This document shows positions 15,639-25,400 of a DNA stretch of 52,461 nt, piece by piece (the stretch's first letter is position 1; each line of letters starts with the position of its first letter). Location: assembly GCA_021776785.1 (NCBI GenBank), contig JAJFFF010000006.1, positions 1 to 52,461 on the forward strand, given 5' to 3'. A model generated the notes under the pieces. The model saw only the letters and a program-made list of their open reading frames with translations, was not told where the DNA came from and did no database searches. The position numbers and the translations under genes are program-made. This DNA comes from Planctomycetota bacterium. Lineage in GTDB: Bacteria; Planctomycetota; PLA2.

Positions 15639-16544
15639 CTAGCGCCGGGGCTTCACCCAGTCGATGACGAACGTTCCTTTGCCGAGGAACCCGCTGCCCC
15701 ATGTGCCCGCGATTTGTTTGAAGTCCGGTGTAAACGTTCCTTCCAGGCGGGCCGTGTACGTTCCCGATCCGAACGTGTAGTTCACATCGAAACTGACGGT
15801 GCGCTTTTTGACGGAGAACTTTCGTCCGCGTACACCGTTGATGTCGTACGTGTCGAACAGGCGTCCCGCGGCGGACTTCAACCCTTCGTTCGCGACAAAC
15901 GCGATGGCGAACTTGTCGCCCACGTTGGCGCCCGGAACTCCGGACGGAACTTCGGTGGTGACCATGGTTCCCTTCCATGTTCCGGTCAGCGCATCGGTCA
16001 CTTTCTTGAGCTTCCTTGCTCCGGGGGGAGGCGTCGCCGCGACACTGCGGACCGCCGCCAGCTGCCGAAACGTCCCGTCGGAGATCATGTGGCCTTCCGC
16101 CGCCACATAGTTGTCGATGAACTTCTTAAAACGGCGGCCATCCGCTGCCGCAATCGCGATGGTGGTCTTGTCGTCGGTCACCAGTTTGTATGAAGTCTTC
16201 TTCTTCTTGATCTTGGTCGCTCGCACCATGCCCGTCACCGCGCGCGGCTTTTGCAGAGTCACGGTCGCGCCCGCTTCCGGATGGAGTTGGAACGCGTGCT
16301 TGCCGGTACTCTCACGCCGCCCTGCGATCGTGACGTACTTACCCCGCAGCTTACGCGCGCTGCCGACGGCCGGCGCATCGAGGGCCAGCAAGTAACGCGT
16401 CGGGCCCACTTGAATCGAGACTTCGGGCGGTCGGTCACCGGTGGCGGGACTCACGTCCAAGCGTCCCTCGATGGGCGGCGCCTCCTTCGGGGTGTCGCTC
16501 CAGACCAAGGCACACAACAGGCAAACGAGAAGATGGCGAGGCAT
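15639..16544 (-). CDS. Exported protein of unknown function
   Basis: The product is 301 residues. The ATG at 16544 has GGAG about nine bases upstream; a GTG at 16553 is the alternative. A signal peptide (HLLVCLLCALVWS) opens the protein. The mature part has a beta-rich N-terminal half containing a small OB-like stretch (RKLRGKYVTIAGRRESTGKH; KPRAVTGMVRATKIKKKK). The C-terminal ~110 residues (ALTGTWKGTMVTTEVPSG; GTYTARLEGTFTPDFKQIAG) resemble the barrel or sandwich seen in lipocalin-like secreted proteins. No catalytic motif is recognised. It is likely periplasmic. Confidence 0.6.
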   Translation of the reverse strand: MPRHLLVCLLCALVWSDTPKEAPPIEGRLDVSPATGDRPPEVSIQVGPTRYLLALDAPAVGSARKLRGKYVTIAGRRESTGKHAFQLHPEAGATVTLQKPRAVTGMVRATKIKKKKTSYKLVTDDKTTIAIAAADGRRFKKFIDNYVAAEGHMISDGTFRQLAAVRSVAATPPPGARKLKKVTDALTGTWKGTMVTTEVPSGVPGANVGDKFAIAFVANEGLKSAAGRLFDTYDINGVRGRKFSVKKRTVSFDVNYTFGSGTYTARLEGTFTPDFKQIAGTWGSGFLGKGTFVIDWVKPRR

Positions 16545-16673
16545 CTGCAACACTCCAGCCGATCACGCGGGGCGCACCTCCCCATCCTTAGTACGAGTGT
16601 GCGCGACGGTTTGCGGCATGAATCCGAGATCCCACGATCCCGCGGCGCCGAGTCGGTCTTGAACCTTCGAGCA

Positions 16674-17621
16674 CTACGGCCCGGCGAGTCGCCGGAGACG
16701 CGCCATGCGCTCCTTGTCCTCCGCCACCCAGCTGAACTTCGCGAGCATCGCATGGGCCTTTGCGAAGTGCGGCTTGGCGTCTTCGGGGCGCTTCAGGAGC
16801 AGCAGGCACTCACCGATTTCTTCGTGCACAAATCCCGGAGACTCGCCTGCTTTTTCGTGAAGCGGCAAGAGCTTGATCTGGATCGCAAGCGCTTCGCTCG
16901 CTTTGCCGAGGCATCGGAGCTGCTTCGCGACGGACCACTCCGCCGTTCGCGCACCCTCGCTGTCGGGGCGCCGCGCTTTCCAGGTCGCTAGACTCTTGCG
17001 CAGCAATACAAGCGCCTTGGCGTACTCCTTGCGGTCGTGGTAGTCCCATCCAATGTTGTTGTAGAGCGTCGCTCGCCACCCCTGAGCCCGCTTGTCTTGG
17101 GTCTTATCGACGATCGCTAGCGCCTTCTCGTTCCAAGCCATCTTCTGGTCCGCGTCGACGGCGAGCGCCATCATGTGCGCCGCGTCGATCGCGAAGTAGT
17201 CCAGTTTGCTTGCGACGCTCAACTTGTACGCCTTTGAAAACAAAGGTCGCGACTCGTTTACTTTTTTGGCGGAGCGAAACGTGCGGCCGCGTTCGAGGAG
17301 ATACCGCACGCGCGCGAGTGTTTGACCCGCACCCGTGTCGCCTGCGAGCTCTTGGGCCACGCGGTCCAAAATGGCATGCGCCTCGGTGAACGTGCCGGCG
17401 AGGCTGTGTGTGCGCGCGATCTGTGTCAGGAGCTGCAGCCGATAGCTCGCGGGCGCCGATTTTTCGGTTTGCTTCAGGATCTTCTCGAACGCCGCGCGGG
17501 TGGCGATCGGTTCGTGATACTTCCAGAGCTTGTCGAAGTCGGGGAGTGCCTTGTCCTCGGCGCTCGCATGAAACGGGCTCAGAACGCAGGCGGCGATCGT
17601 GAGTCTTGCGATGGCATGCAT
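16674..17621 (-). CDS. Exported TPR-repeat protein
   Basis: The product is 315 residues from ATG 17621, which opens a signal peptide (AIARLTIAACVLSPFHASA). The frame is open for 192 further codons upstream, but that part is not signal-like and overlaps the divergent lipoprotein gene, so I reject it. Tetratricopeptide helices occupy most of the mature protein (RLQLLTQIARTHSLAGTFTE; ATLYNNIGWDYHDRKEYAKA; EIGECLLLLKRPEDAKPHFA). The role is probably protein-protein interaction in the periplasm. It is divergent from the small lipoprotein at 17751. Confidence 0.75.
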   Translation of the reverse strand: MHAIARLTIAACVLSPFHASAEDKALPDFDKLWKYHEPIATRAAFEKILKQTEKSAPASYRLQLLTQIARTHSLAGTFTEAHAILDRVAQELAGDTGAGQTLARVRYLLERGRTFRSAKKVNESRPLFSKAYKLSVASKLDYFAIDAAHMMALAVDADQKMAWNEKALAIVDKTQDKRAQGWRATLYNNIGWDYHDRKEYAKALVLLRKSLATWKARRPDSEGARTAEWSVAKQLRCLGKASEALAIQIKLLPLHEKAGESPGFVHEEIGECLLLLKRPEDAKPHFAKAHAMLAKFSWVAEDKERMARLRRLAGP

Positions 17622-17750
17622 GCGGCGATCATAGCTAGTAAAGCGCGTGCTCGCATCAGAAGCGGATCTTGGTCGAGCTCGTCGCAGAGAGAGACACGTC
17701 GGGGTCGTCGTGCGCTTCAGGCGGCCGCCGCTCCATGTCGAGAGAACGGT

Positions 17751-18158
17751 GTGAGAACCCTGGTCGCCACCTTGTTGCTCGTCCTTGCGGGATGTGGCGG
17801 CGCCGAACCTGGCTACGACGGCGCGTGCGGAGAGTTGTTGACCGAATCCGACCTCGGCACGACGGCGGAGGCGCGCGCCTTTTTTGACGAGGGCGCGGTT
17901 TGGACCGAAGACATTTCGGACGATGATCTGCGCGCGCTTGTCGAAAAGTTCTACGACGCGGGTGCCGCGGAAGTGGTCTTCGCAGGCATCGAAGAGATCG
18001 AGGGCCGCCCCGTTTCGGCGTGGCTGGTCGTGAAACTTCCGGCGTCGACGGGCGTCCGCGCCGCCGTGCTGAAGGTGTACAACGACGCTCTTCAGGCAGA
18101 AGGCGACGCGGCCACAACCGACGCGGGCCAGACCTATCTCGACCTCACTCTCGACTAA
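17751..18158 (+). CDS. Small lipoprotein of unknown function
   Basis: The product is 135 residues from GTG 17751, chosen because it opens directly into a lipoprotein signal (RTLVATLLLVLAGCG, lipid cysteine ~15). The mature part is very acidic with an alpha/beta pattern (DISDDDLRALVEKFYDAGAA; VVFAGIEEIEGRPVSAWLVV). It ends with TYLDLTLD. The family is not recognised. It is convergent with the NHL lipoprotein gene. Confidence 0.6.
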   Translation: MRTLVATLLLVLAGCGGAEPGYDGACGELLTESDLGTTAEARAFFDEGAVWTEDISDDDLRALVEKFYDAGAAEVVFAGIEEIEGRPVSAWLVVKLPASTGVRAAVLKVYNDALQAEGDAATTDAGQTYLDLTLD

Positions 18159-18167
18159 CTCTTTAGT

Positions 18168-18209
18168 ACTGGCGCTGTGGTACTGATGTTGTCGCACTGA
18201 CGTTGTCGT
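18168..18209. repeat. 14-base degenerate tandem repeat, three copies
   Basis: Units ACTGGCGCTGTGGT (18168), ACTGATGTTGTCGC (18182) and ACTGACGTTGTCGT (18196) lie between the convergent ends of the small lipoprotein and NHL genes. A GGCC/GGCC flank around an eight-G run follows near 18229-18245. No clear terminator is present. Confidence 0.65.
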
Positions 18210-18269
18210 ACGGAGGCTCGGTCTGAGAGATGGCCGGGGGGGGGCCGTGCGACTCGCTCGGTCGGGCGT

Positions 18270-20912
18270 TTAGGGTCCGCTCAGAAGGAAACGGCGGATG
18301 CGGCCGCTGCCGTCGAGCACATAGATCCGGCCTGCGGAGTCGATCTCCACCAACTCCGGTGCGACCCGGACGTTTTCCAGTGGGATCGCGTTCCCGTTGA
18401 AACCCGGTTCGCCCGTTCCGACGACGGTCGTCACCAAGCCGGTGTCCAAGTCGACGCGGCGGAGGCGGCGCGAACCCGCGTCGCAAATCAAGAGGCCCGT
18501 CGGATGGACGAGTGTGGCCCGCGGGTTGGTGAGCCGCGTGCCGAGTGCTGGAAGGCCGTCCGCGGTGAAGCGACCCGCGTCCCCGGTTCCGACCAGTGTT
18601 TCGATCGTGCCGGGCGCGACGCGGAGCGTGTCGCCGTTTTGAAAAAAAACTAGCTCGCTCGCCGTCACGTTGACGACGCGCACTCCGCCGCAACTTTCAT
18701 CCACGAGGTAGATGTTGCCCGCGGCGTCGAGCGATACGCCGATGGGGGCGCAGGATGCGTCGAGCGCGGGCCCGCCATCTCCTGCGCACTCCTCGGCGTC
18801 GCCGTTCCCGACGAGTGTTTCGATACAACCCGGCGCGACCTCGATGCCGGAAACGGTCAGCGGCGTCACGCCGATGTTTAAGACGCGAACGCGTCCGACA
18901 TCGACGAAATAGACGCCACCCTGTCCGTCGAGCGCCAGTTGTTCCGGGCCCGTAAACGTTGCATCAAGTGCCGGTCCACCGTCGCCCGAAGGCTCCTCGT
19001 CGCCGTTTCCCGCGATGGTATCGATGTGACCCGGCTGGATCGTGATGCCCGCGACGACGATCGGCATCGTCTGGCGATTCACCACCCGGATGCGGCCCGA
19101 CGAACCGATGAACAGGTTTCCATCCGCGTCGATGACGACTGTGTATCCCGGCGCCGAGGCGTCGACCGCCGGTCCACCGTCTCCTCCGTACGCGCCGCCG
19201 GCTCCAACCACGACGGTGCGTCGGCGCGTTACAGGATCAACTTGAATGAGCGATTTCGACGTTGAGTCCATCGTGTAGACGCTGTCGTCTTGTGCTACGG
19301 CAAGACAGTCGTCCGCGACGAGGAAGTCGCCCGGGTCGTTGATCGCGACCGTCGCGATGTCGCCGGGCTGAACGAGTGTCGGTCCGAGCGGGAGGGCGAT
19401 CGCGCTGACGTTGATGGCGCGCACGGACGAGGCGCACGCGAGAAACAGCATGCCGTCGCGCGAGAGCGCGATATCGCGCGGCTGATGAATCGACGCCAAG
19501 CGTGCCGGTCCGCCATCGCCGTCGTTTTGGGCGTCTCCTGTGCCCGCGAGGATGCGTACGATGCCGGAATTCGTGTCGATCTCGCGAATGCGATGGTCTT
19601 CGGCCGAAAGAAAATAGCGCGGCTCAGTGGCGTGGAACGCGATATTGCATTCCTCAAGGTTGAATTCGGTGAGCAGCGCGTGCTCGCCGTCATCGTCGGT
19701 CCCATCGTCGGTGCCGAGAATGCGACCGACTTCGCCGGGAGGGACGGTCGCGGGAAGCGTGCTACCCGCGTACAGCGTGAAGTCCTCGGAGCCGGTGTTG
19801 AGAACAAACAGCCCTTCCGGACTCGTCACAAACACCCGGTCTTGGTCGTCGATGAGCAAACGCTGCCACGCCTCGGGCTCGTCACCGTTCCTGCCGATGG
19901 TTTCAATCGTTCCGGGCGCAACTTCGATCCCCGCGACCGTGAATGGCGTCGGTTGGCGATTCCAGACGCGCAGGTCGCTCTCCTCAGTGAAGTAGATGTT
20001 TCCGCGCGAGTCGTGCGCCAGGCCAAACACCTGATCGACAATGCCGGCGTTCTCCGGGAATCCACCGTCGCCCGACGATTCCTCGACGCCGGTTCCAATC
20101 GCCGTCTTGATAAATCCCGTGTTCGTTCGAATCGCGCGGATGCGGAACGCCACGCCGACGTACAGCGTGTCGCCGAGTCGCAGCACCGACGAGGGATCAT
20201 CGAGCGACGTGCTGCTCGCGAGCACGTCGTCTTCGTCGTAGCCTTTTAGATCGTTGCCGGCCGTGCGCGTCACCGCCAGCGTGGCGAGGTCGATCCGCTG
20301 GACCTTGCTCCCCAGGTCGTCCGCCACGTACAGCACGCCTTCGTCTTCATCGAGCCAAAGTCCCGACGGGCCGATGAGGAGGTTGCCGCGCACTTCGCCG
20401 CCGGCGAACGTCGCGATGCGTCGGTTCAAAACCGGAAACGAGACCGACGTTTCTTCCGCGCCGGCGGCGCCTGCGTCGTCGATGGGGGCGATGCGCACGC
20501 GCACGTCAACATGGTCGGCATCGCCGAGGTCAAACGCCGAGTTCCAAACAAACAGATGCTCGATGCCGCCGGGCTCCGAGCTCAACGCGGCCGTCCCTTC
20601 GTGTCCGAAGTCCGCGACCGGTGTCGCGGTAAAAAACGGACCGCCGTTGATCTGATACGTCACAGCGATGTCGACCGTGTTGGATTCGACATCAATGAGG
20701 AGGTATCGAATCTCGATGCGATCGTTGAGCGGCGCGTTGGTGATGGGCGCGAGAATCGTCGCGGCCGGCGCCGTGTTGGTGGTGCCGTTCGTCGAATCGA
20801 CCGCAGCGATCGTGCCGCCAATGATCAGCCCGCATGCGGGCAGGGCCGTGAAAACGAGGAGCGCCAGAGCGACGACTCGTGCCGATGCGTGCGTGGTGCG
20901 GAGCCTGTTCAT
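18270..20912 (-). CDS. Lipoprotein with NHL-type beta-propeller repeats
   Basis: The product is 880 residues. A lipoprotein signal ends in LPACG (lipid cysteine ~27). An Ig-like region (~45-165) precedes many NHL/YVTN-like blades carrying the recurring phrases GPSGLWLDEDEGVLYVADD and GNGDEEPSGDGGPALDA, typical of NHL proteins whose repeats end in a GDGGPA turn. It is expected to be an extracytoplasmic propeller binding protein or polysaccharide. Its ATG overlaps the stop of the caspase-fold gene by four bases (20909-20912), so it is the third cistron of a coupled operon with the dual kinase. Confidence 0.85.
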   Translation of the reverse strand: MNRLRTTHASARVVALALLVFTALPACGLIIGGTIAAVDSTNGTTNTAPAATILAPITNAPLNDRIEIRYLLIDVESNTVDIAVTYQINGGPFFTATPVADFGHEGTAALSSEPGGIEHLFVWNSAFDLGDADHVDVRVRIAPIDDAGAAGAEETSVSFPVLNRRIATFAGGEVRGNLLIGPSGLWLDEDEGVLYVADDLGSKVQRIDLATLAVTRTAGNDLKGYDEDDVLASSTSLDDPSSVLRLGDTLYVGVAFRIRAIRTNTGFIKTAIGTGVEESSGDGGFPENAGIVDQVFGLAHDSRGNIYFTEESDLRVWNRQPTPFTVAGIEVAPGTIETIGRNGDEPEAWQRLLIDDQDRVFVTSPEGLFVLNTGSEDFTLYAGSTLPATVPPGEVGRILGTDDGTDDDGEHALLTEFNLEECNIAFHATEPRYFLSAEDHRIREIDTNSGIVRILAGTGDAQNDGDGGPARLASIHQPRDIALSRDGMLFLACASSVRAINVSAIALPLGPTLVQPGDIATVAINDPGDFLVADDCLAVAQDDSVYTMDSTSKSLIQVDPVTRRRTVVVGAGGAYGGDGGPAVDASAPGYTVVIDADGNLFIGSSGRIRVVNRQTMPIVVAGITIQPGHIDTIAGNGDEEPSGDGGPALDATFTGPEQLALDGQGGVYFVDVGRVRVLNIGVTPLTVSGIEVAPGCIETLVGNGDAEECAGDGGPALDASCAPIGVSLDAAGNIYLVDESCGGVRVVNVTASELVFFQNGDTLRVAPGTIETLVGTGDAGRFTADGLPALGTRLTNPRATLVHPTGLLICDAGSRRLRRVDLDTGLVTTVVGTGEPGFNGNAIPLENVRVAPELVEIDSAGRIYVLDGSGRIRRFLLSGP

Positions 20913-22414
20913 CGCTTCGAACTCCCCGTCGAACTCTTGCGCGTCTTGTTTGGCGTCAACGTGAGCGCGATCCCACGCTCGAGCCCGGCCGCGATCGGGC
21001 GCTGTTGCTGACCGAAGAACGCCGCGTCCGCGACCACGTTTTCGTGAACGAATCGAAACAACTCACCCGGCGTCAACACGCCATCGTGCTCGTGATCGGC
21101 CTCGCCGCTCAAGCCCCGCGCCACGTGGAAGGCAAACAGACTGGCGCGCACCTGTTCCGGCGTGACCAAGTGGTCGCCTGCACGGGCCGCGAAGATCGTT
21201 GTGGCGACCCTGTTCAGGCGCGCGAGATCGCGTGCGTCACTTTCGGCCGCCGGATCGACCCCGCGCAGTGAACGGCCGTGCCCTTCAAAACTGCAGTCCA
21301 ACAAGACGATGCACTCGCCCTCGATGCCCTGAAGCAGCGCGGCCATCTCGCGCAGCGTCAACACGCCCGCGCCGTTTGGATCGGCGTCGCTCGTGAGCAG
21401 TGCTCGACCCGCGGCGGTTTGGGTGCCGTAGCCCGCGAAGTAGATGATCAGTTGATCGCCCTTACGCGTGCGCAACGCTAGATCTTGGAGCGCGCGCGAG
21501 ACACGGGTCTTGGTCGCGTTGCGATCGAGCAGTTGCCGGACGTGGTGATCTTGTAGGTCCAGGTGTCGGCGCAACGTCTCGCCGATGACTCTCGCATCAG
21601 CGGCGGCGTAGGGGAGCGACGGGGCGTGTTGCGGGTCTCGGTACTCCGACGCCCCAACGACAAGAGCCATCGTTTTTTGCATGCGACGGCTCAGTGCGGG
21701 TTCGCGGGCGCGCGCCACGTAACGCGTGACGATGTCTTCCGTGATCGCCGCGGCGGCTTCGGCGCGGGCGGATTCGACAAACAGCGCCGCGATCTTGCGC
21801 CAGTTGTCCGCGTCGTTTTTGGGGCGCAAGAAACCCAAAATCTGCCAACCGCGGTCCATCTCGCGGAGCGTCCCCGGCACGCGTACGTGGCGTTGGCCTT
21901 CCGCCAGGATCGCCCCGGAGTCCACGCTGCGCAGCGTCCAGTCGGCCGTAAACGTGAGCTCGTATTTTTCGGTCGCGACAAACCATGCGGGCACCATGAC
22001 GAGAAACCAAAGCGCGAGGTTAGGGCCCCACCAGCCGTTGTGTCCTTCAAACGACAAGGACAAATTGTTGAGAGACGCCTCGAGCAACAGATGCTCGCGA
22101 TGCCGCCACGCCTCCGACAGCGCCGTTTCCCCGGGCTCACCGTTGGCTACGCGGACAGCGGTGAATGCACCGCTCGCGTCGATCCAGCGCTGCAGCTCGG
22201 CTGCGACCTTGTCCGATGCCGTGATCGTCGCGAGGTCGCTCTCCTTGCGCTCTTCATCTTTTGTGACCGAAATTCGAATCGGCGCAACGCAGAGTTGTTG
22301 CGGGAGTGCTTGGCCACGCTGCGTCGGACGGGGCGGTGGTTGGCGGGTCGTCGGCAGGGACGAGCATCCCAGCAACACCAACGCGGGAAGAAGAAGACGC
22401 GCGCGTCGAGTCAT
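20909..22414 (-). CDS. Caspase-fold lipoprotein, catalytic His replaced by Tyr
   Basis: The product is 501 residues with a lipoprotein signal (LLPALVLLGCSS). Residues ~40-235 form an unknown region. Residues ~248-480 form a peptidase C14 (caspase/metacaspase p20) domain: KTMALVVGASEYRDP, AAADARVIGETLRRHL, then QLIIYFAGYG where the dyad His is Tyr329, and IVLLDCSFEGHG with the nucleophile Cys374 retained. Canonical enzymes need both His and Cys. This variant is therefore probably inactive or altered, recalling the Tyr/Ser pseudo-orthocaspases of cyanobacteria. An EF-hand-like DHEHDGVLTPGE sequence occurs near 455. It overlaps both neighbours by four bases, kinase upstream and NHL protein downstream. 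Confidence 0.8.
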   Translation of the reverse strand: MTRRARLLLPALVLLGCSSLPTTRQPPPRPTQRGQALPQQLCVAPIRISVTKDEERKESDLATITASDKVAAELQRWIDASGAFTAVRVANGEPGETALSEAWRHREHLLLEASLNNLSLSFEGHNGWWGPNLALWFLVMVPAWFVATEKYELTFTADWTLRSVDSGAILAEGQRHVRVPGTLREMDRGWQILGFLRPKNDADNWRKIAALFVESARAEAAAAITEDIVTRYVARAREPALSRRMQKTMALVVGASEYRDPQHAPSLPYAAADARVIGETLRRHLDLQDHHVRQLLDRNATKTRVSRALQDLALRTRKGDQLIIYFAGYGTQTAAGRALLTSDADPNGAGVLTLREMAALLQGIEGECIVLLDCSFEGHGRSLRGVDPAAESDARDLARLNRVATTIFAARAGDHLVTPEQVRASLFAFHVARGLSGEADHEHDGVLTPGELFRFVHENVVADAAFFGQQQRPIAAGLERGIALTLTPNKTRKSSTGSSKR

Positions 22415-25400
22415 TTGTCGTTCGCCTTCTCAGGTGGATTCTTATCGCTTGCGGGCTTAATCGCGCGGACGAGGCGGAAGCCCAGGCGCCGCGTTAACGA
22501 CGCGGGAGGCGTGGCGGTCGGATGGCCGGTCGTGCGCACTTGCGCTTGGTGTTGGGCGACTTTTGCCGGGACCGCGAACGATGCACCCTTCAACGCGGGG
22601 CGCGGCGTTTGGTCTGTGGTTGTGACCCACTCGCTGACGTTTCCGCCCGCGTCGAAGATGCCGAGCGGCGAGCGATCAGCGGCGGTCGCGCCCACCGCTC
22701 GCGTATCGACGCCGGCCCACGGCGTCTTGTTGTTGTCGAACGCATCCCCGAAGGGGTAGCGCCGGAAGCGCTCTTTCTCCGGGTCCCATCCGGCCGCAAC
22801 CTGCCACTCCTCAACCGTGGGGAGGCGCCAGTGCTGTCCGGTTTTGCGGCTTAACCAACGGGCGTAGGCGCGGGCTTCGTACCACGTCACGCCGCGGACC
22901 GGTCGCGTTGCGTTGGCGGCGTCGCCGTAACCGCCGTATTGCCACACGCGCGGCCCGGGTGAGCGTTTGTCGCCTGGGGTGCCGTCCAAAAACTCTGCGC
23001 GAAGGGATCGTGCTTCCTTATCGAACAGCGTCGCGTCCGCGTAGCCGCCGGCTTCCACAAACGCTTCGTACTCGGCATTGGTCACTTCGCGGCGGGCGAT
23101 AAAGAACGGGGCGTGGCGGAGGTTCGCAAGGGTGGGCACGTAGACACACCCGGCCAGCGTGTTGTCCCGCTGGTGCAGACCGCGATGCTCGAGCTCTTGC
23201 GTGAGTCTTTTGCCGGCCGGTGTGCCGACGAGCAACCGCGCCGCCGTCGCCAGCGTCGACATGCCACGATCCGCGCCACCCGGATCGTTGAAGTGACGGA
23301 GCGCCGCCATCTGCGCACTCGCCGCGATGCGCGCCGCCGCGGTTTCCACGAGGCTTTGAGCGACTTGCCGCTCTTCCTCGCTGTCGGCCCACTTACTCAG
23401 GACCTCTTTGCTCTTTTGCAGTGCAAGCGCGGCTTTTTTCTCTCCGAGCAGGCGACGGCTTTCGCCGAGCAGCGCCTCTGCGATCTCGCGGCAGCGGCTG
23501 CGCACGACGCCCAAGTCTTCTTCGATGACCTCGTTTGGGACGCCGCGCCGTCGCGCCAACAGAAGTTTGTCGCGCGCCGCTAACCATTCCCCGCTCCGCA
23601 TCAGCTCGAGCGCCTCGCTTCGACTCCCCTGTCCGCTCTCCAGGAGTTCGACCCGTCGCGTAAGCGCGGCCAACGATTGGGACTGCGCTTTCGCCGCGTC
23701 CACTTGTCCCGCCTCGCGCAACCAGAATCGCGCCAAGCCGGGCTCCCCGCGCTCCAGCGCCGTCTTGGTCAAGCGGGAGGCCGTCTTCACCATGCGTGTT
23801 TCGAGCGTGTCGCGCAAGGCACTGCGGCCCGGCGGAAGCAGGAGGAGTCCCGACCGCAGCGCCGAAATTTCTTCGGTCGCTTGCGTTGCGTTCTTCGCAC
23901 GGTCCAGCGCTTTCTGTGCACGGGCGACGGTCCGGGCGCGCTCCTGTTCCTCGGCCTCTTGCCGCGCCGCGTCGCGGGCTTCGACTTCGCGCAGACCGGC
24001 CTGCGCTTTCTCTGTGCGCAGTTCTTCTTCGGCGAGCTCGCGCTTGCCGCGCTCTTTCTCCAACCGAAGCTTCTCTTGCGCCGCCCGTTGGAACGCAAGC
24101 TCGCGCTCGGCCACGTCGCGCTCCAACGCAGCGAACTTGTTGTCCGGATCGACGCCGAGGATTTCCGAGAAGAGCTGCGGACGTTCTGCCAGCGGTGCGG
24201 CGCGCGCCTCTTTAAGCAAGCGCGCGATCTCGACCCGCTGCCGGCGCTCGGCGAAATGGATCGTGAGAAACGTTCCCACCGTGGCCGCGAGCAACAACAC
24301 GGCAATCATCACCGCAACCTTGTGGCGTCGCACGCCTTTGCGCAGCCGGTACAGAAGCGAACCCTGGCGCGCGAGAATCGGAACGCCTTCGAGGTAGCGT
24401 CGCACGTCGCTTTGCAGGGTGAGCGCGGACTGGTAGCGGTGGTCTTGTTTTTTCTCGATTGCTTTGAGGCAGATCGCGTCGAGTTCCCACGGAACGCCCT
24501 TGTTGCGCGCACTCGGCGGCGGCGGGTCCGCGCGCAACAGGTCGTAAGCAACCTGGGCCAACACGCCCTCGTACGGTGCGCGCCCGCGTGTGACGAGCTC
24601 GTAAAGAATGCCGCCTAAGCCGTAGACGTCGCTGCGCACGTCGATCTTGTCGTTTTCGCCCTTCATCTGTTCGGGCGCCATGTAGCGCAGCGTACCGAGA
24701 ACGGATCCGTCGCCGGTCAGGCTGTGATCGGGAAGCCCTTCCGCGCTGACCCGTTTCGCCAAGCCGAAATCAAGAATGCGCGGCTCGCGGTTGGCGTCGA
24801 CCAAGACGTTTTGCGGCTTTAGGTCGCGGTGAATGACTCCGCGAAAGTGCGCGTGCTGCACGCCATCACAGATCTTGAGAAACGTTCGGAGCAGCGCGGC
24901 GGGTCCGATGTCGTTGTCGCGGTACATCTCGCTCAGCGGTTTGCCTTCGACCAACTCCATGCTGAGAAACGGAATGTCTTGGTGTTCGCCGACGTCGAAT
25001 ACGCGCACGATGTTGGGATGGTCCAACGCGGCGACGGACTCCGCTTCGCGTAGGAAGCGTCGGTTCGCCTCGGGGCTTGCGAACTCGCCGCCGAGGATGA
25101 GCTTGAGCGCGACGGTCCGTTTGAGGTGCGTGTCTTCGGCGCGGTAGACGACACCCATGCCGCCGCGTCCGAGTTCTTCCACGAGCCGGTACCGCCCAAA
25201 CATCGTTCCGGGCGCGGGAACGTTCGCCATCTCCACCGCAGGCGCATCGGCCGGGACCTCCTCGGGGTCAGGCCAAAAACACGGGCCGTCTTGGGGCGCG
25301 AACAGGCTAAGAACCTGCCGCGTCCGCTCCACGGTCGGGCGCATGTCCGGGTCTTTTTCCAAGAGGTCCGAGATGAGCGAGGCGAGGGCGGGCGGGATAT

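Noticed and set aside
17622..18197. 192-codon upstream extension of the TPR gene on the minus strand
   Set aside because: Not signal-like, covers the plus-strand lipoprotein gene and a tandem repeat, and a good signal peptide starts at 17621.
19290..20249. 319-codon plus-strand frame opposite the NHL gene
   Set aside because: Antisense to clear NHL repeats, Arg-rich, with no family features.
20909..22414. Calling this an active caspase-type protease
   Set aside because: The dyad His is Tyr329, so activity cannot be assumed from the fold.
23677..24618. Long plus-strand frame opposite the kinase gene
   Set aside because: Arg/Leu-rich mirror of the coiled-coil coding strand; no motif or ribosome site. 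Typical of antisense frames in high-GC DNA.
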